Origin: Halopiger aswanensis
Lineage (GTDB): Archaea > Halobacteriota > Halobacteria > Halobacteriales > Natrialbaceae
Direction of reading: 5' to 3'
Assembly (NCBI RefSeq): GCF_003610195.1
Contig: NZ_RAPO01000002.1
Span: 310,001-374,000, forward strand
DNA length: 64,000 nt
Shown here: positions 34,528 to 43,437 of the stretch, piece after piece
How the letters are laid out: each line of letters begins with the position of its first letter
How positions within the stretch are numbered: the first letter of the stretch is position 1
Notes under the pieces: generated by a model
What the model was told of the DNA's origin: nothing
What the model saw: only the letters and a program-made list of their open reading frames with translations
Database searches by the model: none
Translations under genes and position numbers: made by a program

Positions 34528-35681
34528 CCGAACTCCGCCTCGAGGGCGTCTCGAAGCGCTACGGCGGCAGCGGCGACGGGATGGAGACGACAGAGACCGT
34601 CGGGGACGCGACCGTCGCCCTCAGGGACGTCGACCTGACCGTCCGCGACGGCGAGTTCTTCACGCTCGTCGGCCCCTCCGGCTGCGGGAAGACCACCACC
34701 CTGCGGACGATCGCCGGCTTCGAGGAACCGACCGCCGGCCGCGTCGCGTTCGACGGCGACTCGATGGCCGGCGTCCCGCCCGAGGAGCGCGACGTCGGGA
34801 TCGTCTTCCAGAGCTACGCGCTCTTTCCCCACATGAGCGTCGCCGAGAACGTCGGCTACGGGCTCCGGTTCCGCGACCCGCCCGCCGGCACGACCGCCGA
34901 CGAGCGCGTCGCCGACCTGCTCGAGCTGGTCGACCTCGAGGGGATGGGCGAGCGCTCGCCCGACCAGCTGTCGGGCGGTCAACAGCAACGCGTCGCGCTG
35001 GCTCGCGCGCTCGCGCCCGAGCCGGACCTGCTCCTGCTCGACGAGCCGATGAGCGCGCTCGACGCGCAACTGCGCGAGTCGCTGCGGCGGCAACTCGTGC
35101 GGATCCAGTCGGAACTCGAGATCACGACCGTCTACGTCACCCACGATCAGGCGGAGGCGCTGGCGATCTCGGATCGAGTGGCGGTGATGCGCGACGGTCG
35201 GGTCGAACAGGTCGGCCGGCCCCAGGAAATCTACCGCGAGCCAGACACGCGGTTCGTCGCGGAGTTCGTCGGCGACAACAACGTTTTCGACGGCGAGATC
35301 GTCGCTCGCGACGGCGACCGAGCACAGGTGTCGATCGACGGGACCGAAACGACCGTCGAACTCGCCGGGCTGCCGGGGGCGGATGCGCGCTCGGACGGTT
35401 CGGGGGCGACCGCGGCAGGAGCGACGGACCGACTCGAGAGCGGCCGCATTTGTTTCTGCGTGCGGCCTGGCGCGCTCTCCCGCACCATCGAGCAGAACCA
35501 GTTCGTCGTAACCGTCGAAACCGCCGAGTTCCTCGGGGAGCAGGTGCGAGTCCACGGCCGCTGGAACGACGTGCCGATCGTGTTACGACTCGCGGACGTC
35601 CCGGACGAGGGCAGCGAGTTGACGGTCGGATTCGCCCCCGAGGATGCACACGTCGTGGACCTGGATGTGGAGCGTGCGTGA
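34524..35681 (+). CDS. thiQ: Thiamine-type ABC transporter ATP-binding protein
   Basis: The 385-residue ATPase powers the importer. It shows Walker A GPSGCGKTT (about residues 51-59), the Q-loop VFQSYALFPH, signature LSGGQQQR (about 151-158), Walker B LLLLDEPMSALD and the switch His in YVTHDQAEAL. A C-terminal TOBE-like region (about 250-385) carries two OB strands. The family is close to PotA/FbpC ATPases, so substrate specificity is inferred from the operon. A Met-start GTG at 34524 overlaps the thiP stop. Confidence 0.87.
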   Translation: MTELRLEGVSKRYGGSGDGMETTETVGDATVALRDVDLTVRDGEFFTLVGPSGCGKTTTLRTIAGFEEPTAGRVAFDGDSMAGVPPEERDVGIVFQSYALFPHMSVAENVGYGLRFRDPPAGTTADERVADLLELVDLEGMGERSPDQLSGGQQQRVALARALAPEPDLLLLDEPMSALDAQLRESLRRQLVRIQSELEITTVYVTHDQAEALAISDRVAVMRDGRVEQVGRPQEIYREPDTRFVAEFVGDNNVFDGEIVARDGDRAQVSIDGTETTVELAGLPGADARSDGSGATAAGATDRLESGRICFCVRPGALSRTIEQNQFVVTVETAEFLGEQVRVHGRWNDVPIVLRLADVPDEGSELTVGFAPEDAHVVDLDVERA

Positions 35682-35709
35682 GCGGACCGGCGCGTGACCG
35701 CGTCGCCGC

Positions 35710-36297
35710 TCAGGCCTGTCGGGCCATCCGCGACGCCAGTTCCACGTGCTCGTACGGGTCGTCGGTTATACTCGGGCCGTGGCCCGCGTGCAGCGCCGTC
35801 AGCTCCTCGTCGATCCGCTCGAGCACGCGATCGATGCTCTCGATCAGCGTCGCCCGGTCCCCCTCCTCGAGATCCGTCCGGCCGAAGCTGCCGTTCTGGA
35901 AGACGAGATCGCCCGCGAAGAGGATACCCGGCTCGTCGGCGTAGAAACAGAGGTGGTCGTCCTTGTGCCCGGGCGTGTGAAGGGCGACGTACTCGTGGTC
36001 GCCCAACTGAACCGTCTCCCCGTCCGCGATCTCGTGATCGATCGCCACGCCCTCGATTTCGGCGTCGTACCCCCACACCTCGACGTCGAACGCGTCCGTG
36101 ACGGCCTCGAGGTTGCCGACGTGGTCCGGGTGCGTGTGGGTGAGCACGACCGCCTCGAGGTCGTCCTCGAGAGTGGATCGGATCGAATCGACGACGTCGA
36201 AGTTCGCGCCCGGATCGACGAGGACCGTTCGCTCGCCCTCGACGAGAAAGACGTTGCTCGTGAACGCCTGCACATCAGCCGCGAGATTGGTGATCAT
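35710..36297 (-). CDS. Metallo-beta-lactamase fold hydrolase (glyoxalase II-like)
   Basis: The 195-residue protein keeps all metal ligands of the glyoxalase II group: THTHPDH (about residues 53-59), HTPGHKDDH (about 107-115), AGDLVF (about 128) and the final His in LHAGHG (about 170). It probably hydrolyses a thioester or related ester; the true substrate is unknown because Halobacteria lack glutathione and use other thiols. ATG 36297 directly precedes the first beta strands; upstream frame to 36462 is not protein-like. It is convergent with thiQ and divergent from the membrane regulator. Confidence 0.87.
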   Translation of the reverse strand: MITNLAADVQAFTSNVFLVEGERTVLVDPGANFDVVDSIRSTLEDDLEAVVLTHTHPDHVGNLEAVTDAFDVEVWGYDAEIEGVAIDHEIADGETVQLGDHEYVALHTPGHKDDHLCFYADEPGILFAGDLVFQNGSFGRTDLEEGDRATLIESIDRVLERIDEELTALHAGHGPSITDDPYEHVELASRMARQA

Positions 36298-36431
36298 GCC
36301 CGTCGGTAGGCGGTCGCCCCGTTTTGCGTTTGCGTCTCCGCGCCGTTCGGCTGCAGCGGTCGTCGCTCTGTGCGACCGGACGCGGCGATAGCTCCAACCT
36401 ATCACGCCATTGACTAGCATATTCACAAGCA

Positions 36432-36438
36432 TTTTTAG
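36432..36438 (+). promoter_or_regulatory. TATA box of the membrane-anchored regulator
   Basis: TTTTTAG is centred 27 nt before the ATG at 36462, indicating a leaderless transcript and supporting that start. Confidence 0.6.
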
Positions 36439-36461
36439 CCCCCGCGCGTAGTTCCAAACCA

Positions 36462-37892
36462 ATGACCCGGCCGGGCCCCGTTGGAGTGCTCATCGTCGTT
36501 CTGGTCCTTACTGTCTCGGCCGTCGGAAGCGGGCCGATACTGCTCGCCGGTGCGACGACCGGATTCGGCCCCGAGCCCGGCTCCGACTCCGTACTCGAGT
36601 CGAGCGCGGACACTGGGCCCGCTACCGGAAGCGCTGTCGCCGGCACCGACAGTAGCGGCACGACTCACACCCTCGAGTCGTCGCCACCGGCGGCGACAGT
36701 TGGAACAGCAGATCCTGCCACAGTCAGCCCGTTTACGGTGAGCGTCGAGGATTTCGACAAGACGACGTTCGAGATTACCGTCCACGAGAACGGCTCGGCG
36801 ACGTGGACGTTCAGCTACGAGCAACAGCTCGGCCAAGGTGACAACGATACGTCGGAGGAGAGCTTCGAGACGTTCGCCGAGGAGTTCGAAGGGTCGGAAA
36901 CCGAACTCTACACGCTCTTTACCGAGCAGGCCCAGGCGATGGTCGAGTCCGGCACCGAACTCACCGGCCGGGAGATGGCGGCGACGAACTTCAATCGCTC
37001 CGCGCGGATCGACGGCCCGCTCAATCCGGTAGGCGTCGTCGAAATGTCGTTTCGCTGGGACGGGTTCGCGGCCACCGAGGATGGCGAGGTCATCGTCGGC
37101 GACGTCTTCCAAAATCTCTACCTGACTGCCGACCAGTCCATGGTCATCGCCGCCGGCGACGGCCTCACCTTCCAACACGTCGAACCCGAAGGCGACTACA
37201 CCTACCAGTACGACAGCCGTAGCTCGGACACCGAACTCGAGGAAGCCGAATCGGTGCGCTGGCGCGGCGAGCGGGAGTTTTTCGACGGCCGGCCGCGGGT
37301 CGTCTTCGATCGAACTGCCGCCAGCGGCGGCGTCCTGTCATCGGTACCGGATGCAGGCCCGTCGCTGCCGGTCGTTACGGCCGGCCTCGCCGTGCTACTG
37401 GCTGTCGGCGGCGCCGTCTGGTATCGGCGCCGCGACGGTTCGGGTGCTGACGGCGGCTCGAGTGAGACGCCTGCAGCAGCGGTCAGCAATTCTTCCCGGG
37501 AACGGACCGGGACCGACGCGGCCACCCCGACGGGTGCAGCCGACTCGGAGCACCCCGCTCCGTCGGCTACATCGGCGGCCACAGCCCCAGCGGGCTCGAG
37601 CAGCGACGCTGCCGATTCCGCGGCTGGGTCCGGTTCTCGAACGGACCCGCTCTCCGACGAGGAACTCCTCACCGACGAGGACCGCGTCGTCAAACTCATC
37701 CGCGAGAACGGCGGCCGCATGAAGCAGGTCAACATCGTCGAGGAAACCGGCTGGTCCAAGTCCAAGGTGAGCATGCTCCTCTCGGACATGGAAGACGAGG
37801 GCCTCATCAGCAAGCTCCGCGTCGGCCGCGAGAACATTATTAGCCTCGACGGGTTCGAACCCGAAGCGACGAAGTCGCCGTTCGACGAGTAG
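36462..37892 (+). CDS. Membrane-anchored HTH regulator with extracytoplasmic domain
   Basis: The 476-residue protein has an N-terminal signal or helix (VGVLIVVLVLTVSAVG), an outer domain of about 220 residues rich in beta strands (VSVEDFDKTTFEITVHENG onward), one membrane helix (about 300-322, LPVVTAGLAVLLAVGGAVWY), a Ser/Ala/Pro linker and a C-terminal winged helix (about 395-465, EDRVVKLIRENGGRMKQVNI, WSKSKVSMLLSDMEDEGLI). This layout is common in Halobacteria (DUF7345 plus DUF7343-like domains): an outside sensor joined to a DNA-binding domain. Ligand and target genes are unknown. It may control itself or the divergent MBL gene. Confidence 0.82.
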   Translation: MTRPGPVGVLIVVLVLTVSAVGSGPILLAGATTGFGPEPGSDSVLESSADTGPATGSAVAGTDSSGTTHTLESSPPAATVGTADPATVSPFTVSVEDFDKTTFEITVHENGSATWTFSYEQQLGQGDNDTSEESFETFAEEFEGSETELYTLFTEQAQAMVESGTELTGREMAATNFNRSARIDGPLNPVGVVEMSFRWDGFAATEDGEVIVGDVFQNLYLTADQSMVIAAGDGLTFQHVEPEGDYTYQYDSRSSDTELEEAESVRWRGEREFFDGRPRVVFDRTAASGGVLSSVPDAGPSLPVVTAGLAVLLAVGGAVWYRRRDGSGADGGSSETPAAAVSNSSRERTGTDAATPTGAADSEHPAPSATSAATAPAGSSSDAADSAAGSGSRTDPLSDEELLTDEDRVVKLIRENGGRMKQVNIVEETGWSKSKVSMLLSDMEDEGLISKLRVGRENIISLDGFEPEATKSPFDE

Positions 37893-38038
37893 CCGGTCGC
37901 GTCCCCGCCGGATTCGTCGTTCCAGTTTACCGTTAGTGGCCACGTCCTCCCGTGGTACGGCGAATCACTCCCGAATCGAAACGGAATGCTTAAACATCCG
38001 ACCGCGTTACGATTGAGTGCAGACGCGACGTGCGGTGC

Positions 38039-38113
38039 GCTCCGATAGTGTAGTCCGGCCAATCATATTGCCCTCTCGAGGCAATGACCGGGGTTCAAAT
38101 CCCCGTCGGAGCA
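38039..38113 (+). tRNA. tRNA-Glu (anticodon CTC)
   Basis: A 75-nt cloverleaf is present with acceptor GCTCCGA (38039-38045) pairing with TCGGAGC (38106-38112), discriminator A at 38113 and no encoded CCA. The anticodon stem TTGCC/GGCAA flanks loop CTCTCGA with CTC at 38075-38077, reading GAG. The T arm is CCGGG-TTCAAAT-CCCCG-like. A CTTAAACA box near 37990 can serve as the promoter. Confidence 0.96.
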
Positions 38114-38152
38114 TCCTTCCTCTCGAACCAAGTTCAGTAGCTGAGCGTAGTG

Positions 38153-39166
38153 CTACCGACGGAGTATCTTATAACCCGCATACAGCGCCGTCGCGGCGAG
38201 ACCGGCGACGACGGTCGACGGCACATTACGTCGCTGGCGGAGCCGCGTGTACAGACTCGAGTCGGCGACGTAGCCCTCGTACCCGCCGCGTTCTTCGAGG
38301 TCGTCGGTCGGCTCGTCCAGCCCGTTGCGGTCGCTCGGCGGCGCGTCCTTCTGCTGGAGGTCGACGAACAGCGTTTCCATGATCGTATCCATCACTCCTG
38401 AGGCGGTCCGCCCGAGCACGGTCATGTTCTTGCCGCCCCCGCCGACGGTGATCTCGCGCTCGGGATCGGGCGCTTCGGCCGCGTGGAGAATCGTTCGCGC
38501 GGCGGTCTCGGGCGCGTAGACGGGCGCGGGGAGTTTCGCTGCCTCGTTCATGTAGTTTTTCGCGTGCTCCGCAAACGGGGTATCGATCGCGCTCGGTTTG
38601 ACCAGCGTCACCGAAACCGGGGCATCTTCTTCCTCGAGTTCCATCCGGAGCGCGTCGGTAAAGCCCTTGACGGCGTGTTTGGAGGCCGAATAGCTGCCCT
38701 GCAGGATGACCGCTCGATCGGAGACGATGCTCCCGATGTTGATGAGTCGCCCGCCGCCACTTTCCTTGAAGTGGCCGACGGCCTCGAGCGAGCCGTACAA
38801 CAGTCCCCAGACGTTGACGTCGAACTGCTCGCGCATGTCCTCGACGGGGACGTCCTCGAGTGTGCCGTAGATGGAGACGGCGGCGCCGTTGATCCACGTG
38901 TCGAAGCCGCCGTAGGTTTCCTCGGCGACCTGCGCGAGTTCACGGACGTCGTCGCGGTCGCTCACGTCGGCGACGACGTACTCGGCGTCGCCGCCCGCAG
39001 CGGTGATTTCTTCGGTCGCCTCCTGCAGCGCGTCTTCGCTCCGGGCTGCGAGGACGACTCGCGCGCCGCGGTCGGCGGCCGTGCGTGCGGTTGCGAGACC
39101 GATTCCTGACGATGCACCGGTGATGACGATCACCTGCTCTTCGAGGGGTTTCGTTGGCTGAACCAT
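38153..39166 (-). CDS. Short-chain dehydrogenase/reductase with C-terminal membrane anchor
   Basis: The 337-residue protein has the SDR motifs GASSGIG (residues 17-23), NGAAVS, a catalytic Ser in IGSIVSD and YSASK (YxxxK, about 163-167), giving an NAD(P)-dependent reductase. The C-terminus ends with a hydrophobic helix (STVVAGLAATALYAGYKI) and a basic tail, suggesting membrane attachment. Between them is a unique 90-residue extension. ATG 39166 gives the first strand at residue 11; the frame upstream to 39382 is not conserved-looking. Substrate is unknown. Confidence 0.87.
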   Translation of the reverse strand: MVQPTKPLEEQVIVITGASSGIGLATARTAADRGARVVLAARSEDALQEATEEITAAGGDAEYVVADVSDRDDVRELAQVAEETYGGFDTWINGAAVSIYGTLEDVPVEDMREQFDVNVWGLLYGSLEAVGHFKESGGGRLINIGSIVSDRAVILQGSYSASKHAVKGFTDALRMELEEEDAPVSVTLVKPSAIDTPFAEHAKNYMNEAAKLPAPVYAPETAARTILHAAEAPDPEREITVGGGGKNMTVLGRTASGVMDTIMETLFVDLQQKDAPPSDRNGLDEPTDDLEERGGYEGYVADSSLYTRLRQRRNVPSTVVAGLAATALYAGYKILRR

Positions 39167-39378
39167 AGTGGAAGTAGCGGTCGTCTTCCGTTCGGCCGTC
39201 GGTCGAACGCAGTTGTATCCGCAGCATCGAACGGGATGACAGCCGACCGACGAAGTGGCGGGCAGTCGCCCCGCCACGATCGACAACTGGAATGCTGGTC
39301 CCGATGCGTTGCTACTTGACGCCTGTATACGCCGGCCGCGTCCCGCCACACTACCGTCCGCTCGAGGGGACCGACCCC

Positions 39379-39627
39379 TCACATCGAGCGGCCGTCACCG
39401 CACGCCGGACACCGCATCGTGTTGTTCATGACCAGCACGTACGACCGACCGCAGCGAGAGCACGGGCCGCCGATCGTGACGCCGGTTTCGCGACCGATCG
39501 CACACGTCGCCGTCCGCAACAGTCGCTGCTCCCGCTCGAGCGCGGTCACTCGTGCGCGGAGGGCGTCGATCGCAGCCGCCGTTTCCCGGTTTTCCCGGGA
39601 CAGTCGAGTCGAAGTCGCTCGTTTCAT
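39379..39627 (-). CDS. Small coiled-coil and zinc-ribbon protein
   Basis: The 82-residue product has an N-terminal heptad-like helix (ENRETAAAIDALRARVTALEREQ) and a C-terminal zinc ribbon with CSRCG and CPACG (residues about 59-79). ATG 39627 is chosen because the conserved-looking part starts there and a GATATCG-like box lies about 30 nt upstream; the frame runs to 39852 without protein character. Such small ribbon proteins are frequent in Halobacteria and have no known role; nucleic-acid or protein contact is a guess. Confidence 0.6.
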   Translation of the reverse strand: MKRATSTRLSRENRETAAAIDALRARVTALEREQRLLRTATCAIGRETGVTIGGPCSRCGRSYVLVMNNTMRCPACGDGRSM

Positions 39628-40282
39628 CACGTGCTGTAGGGGCCACTGCGAGAAAACGATATCTCCGAATATCGCCGGTTCGACGGCCGTCGTTTTCGAT
39701 ACGACGTCGGCATCTGCTCGAGCAGCGGGCCGCGACCGAATCGCGACTCGAGCCACGCTGCGGTAGTGATCCAGCAGCGCACGCCTGAAGACATCCGATA
39801 TGCTGGTTCGGGATCGCGACCTACCGCAATTCAGCATACAGATCGATGTCATTTTCAGCTCCTACAGCCGTTTTCAGCTGATGTAGACCTCGATATCAAT
39901 TATACAGAACGTCATTCTTGATAGACGTACTGTCGTTGTTGAACGGCCGACCGATGTTCAGGGCGGTCGGTCAACGGCCAACGCGATTACATCGGCCCGT
40001 TGGCGGGCACGGTTCCACACGCCCGACTGACTCGAAATCCGCTGTCGGGGCCGAATATGTGGGTGGTTCAAAACGAGAACACGGTAGAATTATTACGATG
40101 TGAGTGAATGTCTGGATCAGCGGATGGTTTACGTTGACACGATTCGGACAGCGAACCCGCCGTCCGAAGCGCTGCGAACGTTCAGCGTTAACCACGTTGG
40201 ATCGACTATCACAGAAAGAAACGTATCGAATAGAGAATCGGCCTACTAGGGATTTTTGGACCCCCGACTCAATCCACGTGAT
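39628..40282. other. 655-bp gene-free region with AT-rich patches and inverted repeat
   Basis: This region between the zinc-ribbon gene and PEP carboxylase has no supported gene. It contains an imperfect stem: GTTGA...CCGACCG (39937-39953) against CGGTCGG-TCAAC (39964-39975) around a 10-nt loop. A tRNA-Ser-like fragment lies at 40029-40045 with a TTCAAAA at 40067-40073. AT-rich stretches at 39840-39920 and 40080-40110 may hold promoters. The frames in this region give Arg/Ser-rich peptides with no family match. Confidence 0.5.
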
Positions 40283-42973
40283 ATGCAACTTCATAACAGA
40301 GACGTTCGGCAGGACGTCCGCGAGCTCGGCGCGCTGCTCGGGGACGTCATCGAGGAACAGACGTCGCGAAAATCGTTCGAGACGGTCGAATCGTGTCGAC
40401 GCGCCGCGATCGACTACCGCTCGGGCGATCTCGAGTCACGACAGCCGCTCATCTCCGAACTCGAGAACCTCTCGCCCCATCAACAGCGGATCGTCGCGCG
40501 GGCGTTTACGAGCTACTTCGAACTGATCAACCTCGCGGAGGAACGCGAGCGCGTCCGGACGATTCGAACCGAATCCCAGGAGGGCACGCTCGAGGACAGC
40601 CTCGAGACGGTGGCCGAACAGCTCGGCGAGGACGACGTCGAGACCGTCGAGCAGGTCCTCGACGACGTCCTGATCGAGCCGACGTTTACGGCCCACCCGA
40701 CCGAGGCCCGGCGCAAGACCGTCAAATCGAAGCTTCGCGCTATCTCCACCTATCTCGAGACGCTCGACGAGCGCCTCCTGACCGACAAGGAGAAGTCCCA
40801 GGTCTGGCGGGACGTCGACGCCGAGGTGACGAGCCTCTGGCAGACGCCCCAGGTTCGCAACCGCCAGCCCGAGCCGGAAGACGAGGCGCGCAACGTCCAG
40901 TGGTACCTCGAGAACACGCTGTTCGACGTCGTCGGCGAGGTCTACGACGAACTGGCCGACGCCATCGACGAGGAGGTCGACGGCGACCTCGAGATTCCGA
41001 AGCTGTTCGAGTTCCGCTCGTGGGCCGGCAGCGACCGCGACGGCAACCCCTACGTCACGCCCGAGGTGACGGCAAATACCTTGGAGCGCCAGCGCTCGGT
41101 CATCCTCGAGCAGTACCGGCGCCAGCTCAAGCGCCTCTCGGGCGTACTGAGCCAGGACGGCAGCCGGATCGAAACGGACTCAGCGTTCGAGGCGTCCCTC
41201 GAGCGCGACCGCGAGCGGCTGCCCGGCAGCGCTCGCACCGCCAAGGAGCGCTACCCGGACGAGCCCTACCGCCAGAAGCTCAAGCTCATGCGCGAACGGC
41301 TCGACCGCGTCGGCGACGTCCGACCCGGCGGCTACGACGACGCCGACGAACTCCTCGAGGACTTGGAGATCATCGCCGAAACGCTTCGCGATAACGGCGC
41401 CGAGAGCGTCGTCGACGCCCACGTCGATCCGATCCGGCGTCGCGTCGCCACCTTCGGCTTCTCGCTTGCTAGCCTCGACCTGCGCGACCACCAGCAGAAA
41501 CACACCGACGCCATCGCCGAGGCCCTCGAGAGCGAGGGGATCGACTACCACGCGATGTCCGAGGAGGAGCGCGCCGAGTGGCTCACCGACGCGGTCCTGC
41601 AGGACGAGCCCGTGATCGACCTCTCGGACACCGAGGACCTCTCGGACGACTCGTCCCGCGTACTCGAACTGTTCGACAGCCTCGCCGAGTGGCAGACCGA
41701 GTACGGCGTCGAGGCGATCGACACCTACTGCATCTCGATGACCGAGGAGCCCAGCCACGTCCTCGAGGTCCTGTTCCTCGCGGATCAGGCCGGCGTCGTC
41801 TCCCTGCCCGAGCACTGCGGGATCGACATCGTCCCGCTGCTCGAGACGGAGTACGCCCTCTCGGGCGCCCGCCGGATCATGGGCACGCTGTTCGAGAACG
41901 AGGCCTACTCGCAGGCCCTCGAGGCCCGCGGCCAGACCCAGGAGATCATGCTGGGCTACTCCGACTCGAACAAGGAGAACGGCTTCCTCGCGGCGAACTG
42001 GTCGCTGTACAAGAACCAGCGCCGCCTGGGCGAGATCTGCGACGACTTCGACGTGACGATGCGGCTGTTCCACGGCCGCGGCGGCTCCATCTCCCGCGGT
42101 GGCGGGCCGATGAACGAGGCGCTGCTGGCCCTGCCCAACAGCACCGTGACGGGGCAGGTCAAGTTCACCGAGCAGGGCGAGGCGATCGCCGAGAAGTACG
42201 CCAACCCCCGCATCGCCGAGCGAAACATCGAACAGATGCTGAACGCGCAACTGCGCGCCCGCCACAACGCCATCCACCAGCCCGAGGAGGACGTCCCCGA
42301 GGAGTGGATCGACGCGATGGAGACGATGGCCGACGCGGCTCGGCAGGAGTACCGCGACCTCTTAGAGAGCGACGGCTTCGTCCAGTACTTCGAGCAGGCG
42401 ACGCCGATCACCGTCATCGAGGACCTCAACCTGGGCTCGCGACCGGCCTCGCGGTCGGGTGAGCGCACCGTCGAGGACCTGCGGGCGATCCCGTGGGTGT
42501 TCTCCTGGACCCAGTCCCGGTGTATCCTGCCGGGCTGGTACGCCATCGCGACCGGCGTCGACGCCTACCTCGAGAACGGCGGCGACGTCGAGACGCTCCA
42601 GGAGATGTACGACGAGTGGCCGTTCTTCCAGACGACGCTGGACAACGCCGCGCTGTCGCTGTCGCGGACGGAACTCGAGATCGCCGAGCAGTACGCCGAT
42701 CTGGCCGACGAGGAACTGCGCGAACAGTTCTTCCCGCGGCTCACCGACGAGTACGAGCGCGCGACCGAACTGGTCAAGACGATCGGCCAGCGCGACCAAC
42801 TGCACACTCGCGACTGGCTCGGCGAGAACTTGGAGCGCCGGAACCCGTACGTCGACCCGCTGAATCTGCTTCAGACGTACCTGCTGGATCAGACTCACCG
42901 GACCGACGTCGAGGAACGGACGCTCCGACTCACGGTGAAGGGAATCGCTGCCGGCATGAAGAACACCGGATAA
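40283..42973 (+). CDS. ppc: Phosphoenolpyruvate carboxylase (bacterial type)
   Basis: The 896-residue enzyme makes oxaloacetate from PEP and bicarbonate, an anaplerotic reaction. It has the full-length bacterial-type layout: TFTAHPTEARRKTV with the catalytic His (about residue 140), FRSWAGSDRDGNP (about 250), GYSDSNKENGF (about 559) and FHGRGGSISRGGGP (about 600-613), and it ends MKNTG. The usual GYSDSGKD reads GYSDSNKE. ATG 40283 is preferred to the TTG at 40256. Upstream sequence has no clear TATA box at leaderless spacing, so a leader is likely. Confidence 0.95.
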   Translation: MQLHNRDVRQDVRELGALLGDVIEEQTSRKSFETVESCRRAAIDYRSGDLESRQPLISELENLSPHQQRIVARAFTSYFELINLAEERERVRTIRTESQEGTLEDSLETVAEQLGEDDVETVEQVLDDVLIEPTFTAHPTEARRKTVKSKLRAISTYLETLDERLLTDKEKSQVWRDVDAEVTSLWQTPQVRNRQPEPEDEARNVQWYLENTLFDVVGEVYDELADAIDEEVDGDLEIPKLFEFRSWAGSDRDGNPYVTPEVTANTLERQRSVILEQYRRQLKRLSGVLSQDGSRIETDSAFEASLERDRERLPGSARTAKERYPDEPYRQKLKLMRERLDRVGDVRPGGYDDADELLEDLEIIAETLRDNGAESVVDAHVDPIRRRVATFGFSLASLDLRDHQQKHTDAIAEALESEGIDYHAMSEEERAEWLTDAVLQDEPVIDLSDTEDLSDDSSRVLELFDSLAEWQTEYGVEAIDTYCISMTEEPSHVLEVLFLADQAGVVSLPEHCGIDIVPLLETEYALSGARRIMGTLFENEAYSQALEARGQTQEIMLGYSDSNKENGFLAANWSLYKNQRRLGEICDDFDVTMRLFHGRGGSISRGGGPMNEALLALPNSTVTGQVKFTEQGEAIAEKYANPRIAERNIEQMLNAQLRARHNAIHQPEEDVPEEWIDAMETMADAARQEYRDLLESDGFVQYFEQATPITVIEDLNLGSRPASRSGERTVEDLRAIPWVFSWTQSRCILPGWYAIATGVDAYLENGGDVETLQEMYDEWPFFQTTLDNAALSLSRTELEIAEQYADLADEELREQFFPRLTDEYERATELVKTIGQRDQLHTRDWLGENLERRNPYVDPLNLLQTYLLDQTHRTDVEERTLRLTVKGIAAGMKNTG

Positions 42974-43081
42974 CGCGGTCCGGTCTCGAGGCGACCGCGT
43001 ACCGGTTCGAACCGGTCGCCGAATACCGACGGAACCGAGTCGGAGAAATACTCTTCTCTCTCGGGCGCGCTACGTAGTCAC

Positions 43082-43393
43082 ATGATCGACCTCGCGTCGA
43101 TCCCGCTCGCCTATCGACTCCTCATCGCCGGGGGCGTGATGATCGGCCCGACGCTGCTGTTTCTCGGGCTCTGTCGCTTCCTCGAGTGGCTGCGCGACGA
43201 CGCCCTGCTCGAGCGGGTCGCCGAGCGCGAGGAGTACGCGGACGGACTCGAGCCGACGTTCAGCGACGTGCTTCCGGGCGAGGCGGGGCCGTCCGCGTTC
43301 GGGGACGGATCCGTAATCCGCTGTTCGCACTGCGGCGCGCCGACGCTCGCGGACGCGTCGGCGTGTCTCGAGTGTGGCCGATCGCCGTCGTGA
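43082..43393 (+). CDS. Small membrane protein with C-terminal zinc ribbon
   Basis: The 103-residue product has an N-terminal hydrophobic helix (about residues 10-32) followed by a charged linker and a C-terminal CSHCG...CLECG zinc ribbon (about 81-100). This membrane-anchor plus ribbon architecture is common in small haloarchaeal proteins of unknown role. ATG 43082 has an AAATACTC box about 33 nt upstream. It stands alone between ppc and the convergent HExxH-TPR gene. Confidence 0.65.
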   Translation: MIDLASIPLAYRLLIAGGVMIGPTLLFLGLCRFLEWLRDDALLERVAEREEYADGLEPTFSDVLPGEAGPSAFGDGSVIRCSHCGAPTLADASACLECGRSPS

Positions 43394-43437
43394 TGATTTC
43401 GAAGCACAGACACCATCCCCACGGATAAGAAAGCGAA

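Noticed and set aside
39379-39852. 157-residue version of the zinc-ribbon protein
   Set aside because: The first 75 residues have no conserved look and a promoter-like box lies before the internal ATG at 39627.
41180-42277. Minus-strand frame opposite PEP carboxylase
   Set aside because: The sense strand carries the complete ppc gene; the antisense frame has no motif.
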